Origin: an uncultured Saprospiraceae bacterium
Lineage (GTDB): Bacteria; Bacteroidota; Bacteroidia; Chitinophagales; Saprospiraceae
DNA length: 46,324 nucleotides
Direction: 5' to 3'
Assembly: GCA_938001865.1 (NCBI GenBank)
Contig: CALLAW010000038.1
Location: 1-46,324, forward strand
Part shown: positions 16,887-24,337 of the stretch, one piece after another
Layout: every line of letters starts with the position of its first letter
How positions within the stretch are numbered: position 1 is the first letter of the stretch
Position numbers and translations under genes: made by a program
Notes under the pieces: generated by a model
The model's input: only the letters and a program-made list of their open reading frames with translations
What the model was told of the DNA's origin: nothing
Database searches by the model: none

Positions 16887-18571
16887 TACAGGGATGATTG
16901 ATATTGAGTAATCGCTTTGTGTACAGAGATATGGATACGATCCGTACCTAGTCTTTTGGTAAATCCTGACTTGGATAATTGATGGCGAAACCGTGCCATC
17001 CCACTACAGATATGCAACTCTATCTCTTTATCCTTGAGGTACTCCAAGATATTGCAGAGTGTATCTATCCCACTACTATCGATCTGAAAGATACTCTTAG
17101 CATCTAGGAAAAGAGCATGGAGATTGCCACTCTTGGACTCCACTAAGGCTCTGATCTGCTCGTCAAAGTATTCATTATTACCAAAGAAGAGCTGGTCTTC
17201 GAGTCTGACGATCAACACTCCATCATATTGCTTGAGATTGTTGAGGACGTTGACATTTCTATAGTTAGTAGTACCTGGCACATGTCCTAAGACTGCTACT
17301 CTAGGTCTACTACTCTGCTGCAATACTAGGATGAGTGACAACACTACTCCTATCAATATCCCATACTCTATACTCAGGAGCAATGAAGCGACAAATGTCA
17401 CGACCATCACGACAAAATCCCTTCGGTGGGTCTGATATAATTGTCTGAATGTCTGCACATCAAACAACTTCAATACAGATACAATAATGATGGCTGCTAA
17501 TGTCGGCTTGGGCAGATAATGGATCAGTGGTGTCAATACTAATAAGGTCAACAATACCGTACCTGCAGCAATGATCCCTGAGAGTTGGCTACTTGCCATG
17601 ACGTCCTTGGATACAGCCGATCTACTGAAACTACCAGATGTCGGAAATGCACTGGTCAATGCTCCACCTATCTTAGATAGCCCAAGAGCAATAAACTCCT
17701 GATTGGGTCTGATGGTATGTGTCTTATCCTCGAGTGCTTTGGCAATGCTGACACACTCTACGAGATTGACTACAGTAAGTGTGAGGATAGTTGGAAGTAA
17801 GGCTTTGAATGCATTTACCTCGAGTGTAGGGAATGACAACTGTGGCAAGCCCTCACCGACACTCCCCAGTATACTGACTCCATAACTGTCTAATCGGAGT
17901 ATCTTGGTCATGAGTATCGCTATGACTACGGTGATAAATGCTCTAGGTATCTTCTTATTGATCCGCTTGAGTAGAGAGAGTAATGCTACTGATCCTGCAA
18001 AGATTGCAAAAGCAACCAAATTTGTCTCACCAATATTCTTCATCACCGCACCGATATTGTGGATCAGTGAGGGACCGCGATCGAGATTGATCCCTAAGGC
18101 ACTTTTGAGCTGACTCACCACGATGAGAATAGACGCAGCAGCGATAAATCCCTTGATCACTGGGTTAGAAATAAAGTTGACAAGTGATCCAAACTTAAAT
18201 ACTCCAAGTAGTAATTGTAAACATCCGACGTAAAATCCACAGGTAATCACCAACTGTAAATACTCAGCACTAAATGGCTCAGCGATCATGCTGACCCCTT
18301 GGAATACCAGTATACTAGAGATCGCAACAGGCCCCACTGCAAGATATCTTGACGTCCCAAAGATGGCATATATGAGGAGTGGTACTATGGCAGTATATAG
18401 GCCATAGATAGCCGGTACTCCAGCGAGCAATGCATAGGCTAACCCCTGTGGAATCAAGAGGACTGCGATACTGAGACCTGCATTTGCATCTTTGGAGAGA
18501 TCTGTTTTGAGATGATATGATCTTAATCTCTCTAACAGTGGCAGTAGGACAGTTTTACGCTTAGAGTTCAT
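16886..18571 (-). CDS. SulP family anion transporter with STAS domain
   Basis: This 561-residue inner-membrane protein starts with the Sulfate_transp core (DANAGLSIAVLLIPQGLAYALLAGVPAIYGLY and so on; NPVIKGFIAAA; TSGSFSRSAV) with about 12-14 helices. A cytoplasmic STAS domain (about 435-555) follows, with LFFGNNEYFDEQI and the signature DSSGIDTL. SulP proteins move sulfate, bicarbonate, dicarboxylates or related anions; the substrate cannot be read from the sequence. cysH lies 3 kb away on the other strand, which makes sulfate possible but is weak evidence. The start overlaps the methyltransferase stop by 11 bases. Confidence 0.93.
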   Translation of the reverse strand: MNSKRKTVLLPLLERLRSYHLKTDLSKDANAGLSIAVLLIPQGLAYALLAGVPAIYGLYTAIVPLLIYAIFGTSRYLAVGPVAISSILVFQGVSMIAEPFSAEYLQLVITCGFYVGCLQLLLGVFKFGSLVNFISNPVIKGFIAAASILIVVSQLKSALGINLDRGPSLIHNIGAVMKNIGETNLVAFAIFAGSVALLSLLKRINKKIPRAFITVVIAILMTKILRLDSYGVSILGSVGEGLPQLSFPTLEVNAFKALLPTILTLTVVNLVECVSIAKALEDKTHTIRPNQEFIALGLSKIGGALTSAFPTSGSFSRSAVSKDVMASSQLSGIIAAGTVLLTLLVLTPLIHYLPKPTLAAIIIVSVLKLFDVQTFRQLYQTHRRDFVVMVVTFVASLLLSIEYGILIGVVLSLILVLQQSSRPRVAVLGHVPGTTNYRNVNVLNNLKQYDGVLIVRLEDQLFFGNNEYFDEQIRALVESKSGNLHALFLDAKSIFQIDSSGIDTLCNILEYLKDKEIELHICSGMARFRHQLSKSGFTKRLGTDRIHISVHKAITQYQSSL

Positions 18572-19724
18572 TGGTAGGCTTGTCTTCTTTCTTACTGCCT
18601 TGGTAGAGTTCGTACTTCATATACTTCACTGGTAGTGCTCCATTGAACAGCTCTATCCGTTGACTCGTAGCTAGCCCTACAAACTTCAGTGCATCGAAGT
18701 GACTAGAGAGCATCCATGCAGTACTCCCGACATACTTATGCTTGAGTCTTGTCCCTATCTCTTGATAAAATCCTAGGATATCATCGACCTCTATCTTATC
18801 ATCATATGGAGGATTGATAATAATCAAGTATGGCTGATCCGCTTCAGTCCTGAGGAAGTCTTTACGCTTAGTGATCACTTGATCCAGTCCTCCAAACTCC
18901 TCAAATGGTTCGAAGTTTTGCTCTGTCTTGCGGATACTACTGAGTTGCTTATCCCTACAGATGATGACTCCGCCATTAGGTTCTAAGATTTCTTGCTGCG
19001 CTTCTTCGACGACTTGCTCCCAGATCTCTGGTCTATAATGGATCCATTGCTTGAAGCAAAAATGTGTCCTGAAGTAAGCAGCTGGGATGTTACGCTTGAG
19101 CATAAATGCCTCCGTACCTAGCGTACCACTCCCACACATCGGATCTAGTAAGTCCTGCTCACCTGTATATCCGGCTAACTGGAGCATCGCAGCTGCAAGT
19201 ACCTCACTCAGCGGTGCAGTGACCTGATGTATCTTATAGTTACGTCTATGCAGTGACTCTCCGCTACTATCCAGCGAGATGGTCAGTGTATTCTGAAAGA
19301 TATAGATATTAATCTTGACATCTGGCTCGATTCTTTGGACATTTGGTCGCTTATGGTATTTCCTTCTGAAGCGATCTACGATAGCATCCTTGGTCTTGAG
19401 TGCCACATACTGTGAGTGGGTAAACACGTCAGAAACTACCACCGCATCTACAGAGAATGATTCCTTGACAGTGAAGTACTCCTCCCATGGTATCTTATAG
19501 ACTGTATCGTAGAGTGCCTGCTCATCTGCTATCTCACTCACCTTCATATTGATCAGTACTCTAGTGGCACACCGGAGGAGGTAATTGCACTTGTAGAGTA
19601 GCTTAGTATCACCGGTGAAGGTCACACCTCTTCTAATCTTGACGATATCTTTTGCTCCGAGAGCTTCTAATTCTGCAACTAAGAGGTCTTCGAGACCTGC
19701 ATAGGTTTTTGCGACTAAATTCAT
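18561..19724 (-). CDS. THUMP-domain class I RNA methyltransferase (RlmL/YpsC-like)
   Basis: This 387-residue protein has an N-terminal THUMP RNA-binding region (about 45-155, with SFSVDAVVVSD and KINIYIFQNTLTISLD) followed by a Rossmann methyltransferase. The methyltransferase has the SAM motif LLDPMCGSGTLGTEA and the N2-guanine-type motif IINPPYDDK. The family methylates N2 of guanosine in 23S rRNA (as in the RlmL N-terminal half, G2445) or tRNA. The length fits the single-domain RlmL/YpsC type, not the fused RlmKL. It starts 17 bases after the carboxyltransferase stop and overlaps the SulP start. Confidence 0.9.
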   Translation of the reverse strand: MNLVAKTYAGLEDLLVAELEALGAKDIVKIRRGVTFTGDTKLLYKCNYLLRCATRVLINMKVSEIADEQALYDTVYKIPWEEYFTVKESFSVDAVVVSDVFTHSQYVALKTKDAIVDRFRRKYHKRPNVQRIEPDVKINIYIFQNTLTISLDSSGESLHRRNYKIHQVTAPLSEVLAAAMLQLAGYTGEQDLLDPMCGSGTLGTEAFMLKRNIPAAYFRTHFCFKQWIHYRPEIWEQVVEEAQQEILEPNGGVIICRDKQLSSIRKTEQNFEPFEEFGGLDQVITKRKDFLRTEADQPYLIIINPPYDDKIEVDDILGFYQEIGTRLKHKYVGSTAWMLSSHFDALKFVGLATSQRIELFNGALPVKYMKYELYQGSKKEDKPTNEL

Positions 19725-19741
19725 AAGTTTTACACTACTCT

Positions 19742-21367
19742 CTATGTCTGGATTACTCCAGGGTTAAACTTCGCTATTGGTGCCTTTGATGACATCTTGA
19801 GTGCTTCTGATAATACTGCTCTTGTCTCTCTTGGGTCGATGACTGCATCTACCCAGAGTCTCGCTGCTGCATAGTAAGGCGTAGTCTGAGTATCATACTT
19901 TTCTTTGATCGTATTGACGAGTTTGTCTTTATCTTCTTCACTGTAGACTTCCCCTTTCTTCTTAGCACTACTCACTTGGATCTGTGCTAAGACTTTAGCT
20001 GCCTGAGTCCCTCCCATGACCGCTAACTTTGCCGTCGGCCAAGCCACGATGAGCCTTGGATCATAAGCCTTACCACACATCGCATAGTTACCTGCACCAT
20101 ATGAGTTACCCATCACTACGGAGAACTTTGGTACTGTGCTATTTGCAACAGCATTGACCATCTTAGCTCCGTCCTTGATGATCCCACCGTGCTCTGATCG
20201 TGTACCTACCATGAAGCCAGTCACATCATGGAAGAATACCAATGGCACTTTCTTCTGGTTACAGTTAAGGATAAACCGTGTCGCCTTATCTGCCGAGTCA
20301 CTGTAGATGACTCCACCGATCTGCATCTCTCTCTTACTCGTCTTGATAATCTCTCGATTATTCATCACGATACCGACTGGCCAACCATCGATCCGACCAT
20401 AGGCACAGTGGATTGTCCGACCATAATCTTCCTTGTAGTAGACGAGGGAATCCTTGTCGACGATACACTCCAGCAATTGCGAGGTATCATATGGTACAGT
20501 CCTCTTATCTGGCATATAACCAAGGATTTCACTCGGATCTATGGCGGGTGCTACTGATTCCTTCCTGATATATTGGTCAGGGTCAGTGATGGACAACTTA
20601 TCCATGATGTCCTTGATCTTATCTAGGCACTCTTGATCATTCTCTAGTTGATAGTCTGTCACTCCAGAGATCTCACTATGTGTACTGGCGCCACCAAGAG
20701 TCTCTTGATCTACATCTTCTCCGATGGCAGCTTTGACCAGGTATGGTCCAGCCAAAAAGATAGATCCAGTCCCCTTTACAATGAGGGCTTCATCTGACAT
20801 AATTGGAAGGTAGGCTCCTCCAGCTACACAGCTCCCCATCACTGCCGCTATTTGGGAGATTCCCATACTAGACATGACAGCATTGTTTCTAAAGATGCGA
20901 CCAAAGTGTTCCTTGTCAGGAAAAATTTCATCTTGCATCGGCAAGTATACGCCTGCACTATCGACTAAGTAGATGATAGGCAATCGATTTTCCATCGAGA
21001 TCTCTTGAGCTCTTAAGTTCTTCTTACCTGTAATCGGAAACCATGCACCTGCCTTGACAGTCGCATCATTGGCTACTACGATACATTGGATACCTGAGAC
21101 ATACCCTATCACCACTACTACTCCACCTGCTGGACAGCCACCATGTGCTTCATACATTTCATACCCAGCGAGAGTTCCTATTTCGATTTGCTCGCTACCT
21201 TCATCTAGCAAGTATGACACCCTCTCCCGAGCCGTCATTTTGCCTTGAGCATGCATCTTATCGATCCGCTTCTGCCCTCCACCGAGAGCTATTTTTTCTT
21301 CTACACGCTTGAGTTTGGCGAGTAAGAGACCCAACTCGTCCTTATTCTTTTCGAATGTCAAATCCAT
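19742..21367 (-). CDS. Acyl-CoA carboxylase beta subunit (carboxyltransferase)
   Basis: This 541-residue biotin-dependent carboxyltransferase has both halves of the crotonase-like fold. The N half has RIDKMHAQGKMTARERV, VVANDATVKAGAWFP, IIYLVDSAGVYLPMQDE, VMGSCVAGGAYLP and GVTDYQL. The C half has PLVFFHDVTGFMVG, NSYGAGNYAMCG and AVMGGTQAAKV. The DSAGVYLP/FP-KEHFGRIF pattern and SGVTDY resemble methylcrotonyl-CoA carboxylase beta, pointing to leucine breakdown, although a propionyl-CoA or broad substrate is possible. The biotin-carrying alpha subunit is not in the window. It is the first gene of the minus-strand operon. Confidence 0.92.
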   Translation of the reverse strand: MDLTFEKNKDELGLLLAKLKRVEEKIALGGGQKRIDKMHAQGKMTARERVSYLLDEGSEQIEIGTLAGYEMYEAHGGCPAGGVVVVIGYVSGIQCIVVANDATVKAGAWFPITGKKNLRAQEISMENRLPIIYLVDSAGVYLPMQDEIFPDKEHFGRIFRNNAVMSSMGISQIAAVMGSCVAGGAYLPIMSDEALIVKGTGSIFLAGPYLVKAAIGEDVDQETLGGASTHSEISGVTDYQLENDQECLDKIKDIMDKLSITDPDQYIRKESVAPAIDPSEILGYMPDKRTVPYDTSQLLECIVDKDSLVYYKEDYGRTIHCAYGRIDGWPVGIVMNNREIIKTSKREMQIGGVIYSDSADKATRFILNCNQKKVPLVFFHDVTGFMVGTRSEHGGIIKDGAKMVNAVANSTVPKFSVVMGNSYGAGNYAMCGKAYDPRLIVAWPTAKLAVMGGTQAAKVLAQIQVSSAKKKGEVYSEEDKDKLVNTIKEKYDTQTTPYYAAARLWVDAVIDPRETRAVLSEALKMSSKAPIAKFNPGVIQT

Positions 21368-21479
21368 AAATTAGCAATATCAATGTTAGATCCACAAGGT
21401 ACAGCATTTTTTTTGGAGAGACGAGAGGGATTACCCAATCATATTGACGTGAGACGACATGGATTGACATCAACTTATT

Positions 21480-21487
21480 TACCTTTG
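21480..21487 (+). promoter_or_regulatory. Probable -7 box of cysH
   Basis: TACCTTTG fits TAnnTTTG. Transcription would start near 21494. That leaves almost no leader before the ATG at 21501 but about 49 bases before the ATG at 21543, so it favours the latter as the cysH start. Confidence 0.5.
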
Positions 21488-21542
21488 CACTTGCGTAAAA
21501 ATGATTCTACAAGCTACACAAAGTCACAGAGATCTGTTACCC

Positions 21543-22217
21543 ATGGACAATTCTACTTCGACATTAGATATCACCACACTTAATAGCCAATATCGCAAGA
21601 TGTCTGTCTACCAAAGAGTCGAGCAACTCTACAAGGACTTTGATCAAGCAGATATCATGCTTACATCTTCGTTTGCGGCAACGTCAGCATTTCTCTTGAA
21701 GGTCTTCTCAGATGTCAATAAGAGCCAGAAAATCTATTTTATCGATACTGGTTATCACTTCAAAGAGACACTTATTTACAAAGAGTATCTTACAAAGCTC
21801 TATCAACTCAATGTCGAAGAAATCACCGCAGCAGAAGGCCCTCACCAATTGACTCAAGAGACAGAAATGTGGAAGGTGCAGCCCAATCGCTGTTGTCATA
21901 TCAACAAAGTCCAACCACTCAATCTCATCAAGAAAGAGTATAAAATCTGGGTCTCAGGATTGATGAAATGGCAGAGTGACTTCAGGAACACTCTAGACTT
22001 CTTTGAGCCAAGAGAGAAGATTACTAAGTTCTACCCACTCCTAGACATTGACTTTATCGGCAGAGATGATTTCATCAGAAGGCATCACCTCCCCTTCCAT
22101 CCGCTTAAGTCTAAGGGATACTCATCTATAGGGTGTAGTCACTGTACAGTCCCAGGTGATGATCGGTCAGGGAGGTGGAACAATAACCCAAAGACAGAGT
22201 GTGGATTACATCTCTAA
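21543..22217 (+). CDS. cysH: APS/PAPS reductase
   Basis: This 224-residue enzyme (238 if started at the in-frame ATG 21501) reduces adenylyl- or phosphoadenylyl-sulfate to sulfite for cysteine synthesis in the cytoplasm. It has the PP-loop-type start SSFAATSAFLLKVF, a YFIDTGYHF strand, and the C-terminal catalytic KTECGLH with Cys220. It carries the cysteine pairs C117-C118 (NRCCHINKV) and C198-xx-C201 (GCSHC), which bind a 4Fe-4S cluster in APS-type reductases. This suggests APS as the substrate. It is monocistronic, divergent from the carboxyltransferase operon. ATP sulfurylase and sulfite reductase are not in the window. Confidence 0.92.
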   Translation: MDNSTSTLDITTLNSQYRKMSVYQRVEQLYKDFDQADIMLTSSFAATSAFLLKVFSDVNKSQKIYFIDTGYHFKETLIYKEYLTKLYQLNVEEITAAEGPHQLTQETEMWKVQPNRCCHINKVQPLNLIKKEYKIWVSGLMKWQSDFRNTLDFFEPREKITKFYPLLDIDFIGRDDFIRRHHLPFHPLKSKGYSSIGCSHCTVPGDDRSGRWNNNPKTECGLHL

Positions 22218-22310
22218 TCCCCTGACGGAAGTAGAGATGATCAAGCGAATCTCTCTCATCACCTGATCCTACATTGGTCTGGATCATTTTCATCTTTATG
22301 ACATTATCAT

Positions 22311-22318
22311 TAACTTTG
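22311..22318 (+). promoter_or_regulatory. Probable -7 box of the 373-aa lipoprotein gene
   Basis: TAACTTTG matches TAnnTTTG and lies 22 bases before the ATG at 22341. The -33 element is not evident. Confidence 0.55.
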
Positions 22319-22340
22319 AAGTCCAACAGTAAGATCTACC

Positions 22341-23462
22341 ATGACCTATACGTCAACATTGAAGTTCCTCATACCATTCGCTGTATTAACGATACTCCTC
22401 CTCGCATGCAACTCTCCTAGAAAGCTGCTCGAAAGTGGGAATTATGAGAAAGCATTCCAAAAAGCTCTCAACAGTCTGCAGAAAGAGAAAGGAACTCGTG
22501 AAGACAAAAACATTCTCATCAAAGCATTCAATGAGATGCATAAGGAGACATCTGCTTCCAAAGAACAACTCGGAGACTTTCAAAATATTGATGATGCGAT
22601 AATCGCCTATGACAATATCTCAGCTCTCAATGAACATTATACCCAAGCAAAGCAATGGCTCAAAAATGACTATGAGTCAAAAATGTCCACTCTCCAAACA
22701 GAACAAGAGGAACTCAGAGTAAGCATAGCCGAGTCATACTGGACATATGCTCAAGAGGACATCACACTATATAAGGAGTCTAGCCGTAAGGCAGCAGCAC
22801 AGTCGGCCTATGCCAATCTCCAACAAGTCAAGTCCTATCGCGGAGAATACCCAGACCTTGACCAGCTGATAGACGCCATGTACCAGAGCAGTATCATCAA
22901 TGTTGCCATCTACGCAACGGAGAGATTTGGAAGATGGAACGAATGGGACATCGATAGAGAATTCGATGACCTAGCACGTCGCGATAGAGGTTGGTATCGA
23001 TTTGACTATAAGCCGCTTAATACAGAAGACTTTGACTGTGTGATGGAGATCCAACTCTACGACTTAGACCTCAATAGATTCGAGAGAAGTAATGTCGAAA
23101 ACTTTAGCAAAGAGATAGAAGATGGCTATACAACTAAAGTCGATACTTCGGGCAATACAATCAATGTACCCATCTACAGGACAGTTACAGGATCAGCGTC
23201 AGTCAATACGCTAACAACAGTCGTCGAGTGGTCTGCAGCGGTACAGTGGTCGAGCCCAAATGGTGACTGTGACTTCTACCCCCAACGCTTCAGTGAAGAA
23301 GAAGACGAATCCTGCCAAATCATCCAGACATCAGGTGACGAAAGAGCTATCCCAAGCCAATATCTCAATCAATTCTCTAACGTGAATTGCGACTTTGAAG
23401 ATGACCTCAAAGAAGAAGTACTCGAGGATCTCGTAGATGCGATCTCTAGGGAATATTTTTGA
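22341..23462 (+). CDS. Lipoprotein of unknown function
   Basis: This 373-residue protein has a signal peptide and lipobox LLAC with lipidated Cys23. After it come helical, TPR-like segments rich in Lys, Glu and Gln (about 25-190: LLESGNYEKAFQKALNSLQKEKG, then TLQTEQEELRVSIAES). The second half is mixed and acidic (TEDFDCVMEIQLYDLDLNRFERS, then YRTVTGSASVNTLTTVVEW). No enzyme motif is seen. Proteins with this layout occur in Bacteroidota as outer-membrane or periplasmic lipoproteins of unknown role. It is followed after 206 bases by another lipoprotein gene with its own promoter box. Confidence 0.7.
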   Translation: MTYTSTLKFLIPFAVLTILLLACNSPRKLLESGNYEKAFQKALNSLQKEKGTREDKNILIKAFNEMHKETSASKEQLGDFQNIDDAIIAYDNISALNEHYTQAKQWLKNDYESKMSTLQTEQEELRVSIAESYWTYAQEDITLYKESSRKAAAQSAYANLQQVKSYRGEYPDLDQLIDAMYQSSIINVAIYATERFGRWNEWDIDREFDDLARRDRGWYRFDYKPLNTEDFDCVMEIQLYDLDLNRFERSNVENFSKEIEDGYTTKVDTSGNTINVPIYRTVTGSASVNTLTTVVEWSAAVQWSSPNGDCDFYPQRFSEEEDESCQIIQTSGDERAIPSQYLNQFSNVNCDFEDDLKEEVLEDLVDAISREYF

Positions 23463-23625
23463 TATTGCCTTTACATCATTCATTCATATTTGGTGTAACC
23501 GCAACCGACTCACTTACTCTCTATCCAATACAGCACCAACCACTCCTACCTTCACATCTCTGATACCAACATCTTTTCCTCCCAAATTAAGCAGTGGATT
23601 CTTCGTGTATCTACTGAGATTGCTG

Positions 23626-23633
23626 TAATTTTG
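23626..23633 (+). promoter_or_regulatory. Probable -7 box of the YD-repeat lipoprotein gene
   Basis: TAATTTTG matches TAnnTTTG and lies 35 bases before the ATG at 23669. It could also drive leuS and the SprB-repeat gene, since the gaps downstream are only 9 bases each. Confidence 0.55.
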
Positions 23634-23668
23634 CACGTTATCCGTTACACAACCCAATACAATACACA

Positions 23669-24328
23669 ATGAACTTAAAATCTGCAATTTACATATTATC
23701 ATTATTTGTCATCTGTAGCTGTACTCAGGAATCTTCAGATAATTATACCGATATCACAGAAGCGATCGAGATCTATAATGTCGTCGAAGACGAAACAGGC
23801 GCTGGTCAAGGTAAACTGATGTACAAAGAATCTACACGATATAAAGGAAAAAATAAGCCAGTATGGAGACAATTCTACGATAATCAAGGACAACCCAAAG
23901 GACAAGAAAAATACCTCTATACAGACGAGGACTTACCTACCAAATCAGAGTACTATGACACGAGTGATTCACTGCTCAGCACATATCTCTTGACCAATGA
24001 CAACAATCTCAAGCGGAGATCAGTCGCAATGCAAGGTGCCCAAGAAGAGATCCTAAGGATTGAAGAATTTGACTATGATGATGCTGGTAATAGAATCACT
24101 CGGACGATCAAGACAGCAGCCTCAGATGTGGACAAAGTCTATCATTTTGGATTTGATGAATATGGCAACGAAACTCAACTCACTGTCAAAGATGGCAATG
24201 GCAAAGTCCTCTATATCATCAACTACACAATTACCAAAAAAGACAAAGATAACCGATGGACAGAGAGTTGGGGATTCCAAAATGATAAGCCAATCCAAGT
24301 CAAATACAGAACATTTACCACAGACTAG
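23669..24328 (+). CDS. Lipoprotein with RHS/YD-like repeats
   Basis: This 219-residue protein has a signal peptide ending at a lipobox around VICSC (Cys18 probably lipidated). The body holds repeated turns of the YD/toxin-repeat kind: FYDNQGQPKGQEKYLY, FDYDDAGNRITRTI and FGFDEYGNETQLTV. These resemble short RHS-style beta repeats found in many Bacteroidota cell-surface lipoproteins. No catalytic motif is seen. The stop is 9 bases before the leuS ATG, so the two may be co-transcribed. Confidence 0.7.
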   Translation: MNLKSAIYILSLFVICSCTQESSDNYTDITEAIEIYNVVEDETGAGQGKLMYKESTRYKGKNKPVWRQFYDNQGQPKGQEKYLYTDEDLPTKSEYYDTSDSLLSTYLLTNDNNLKRRSVAMQGAQEEILRIEEFDYDDAGNRITRTIKTAASDVDKVYHFGFDEYGNETQLTVKDGNGKVLYIINYTITKKDKDNRWTESWGFQNDKPIQVKYRTFTTD

Positions 24329-24337
24329 AATCACAAG

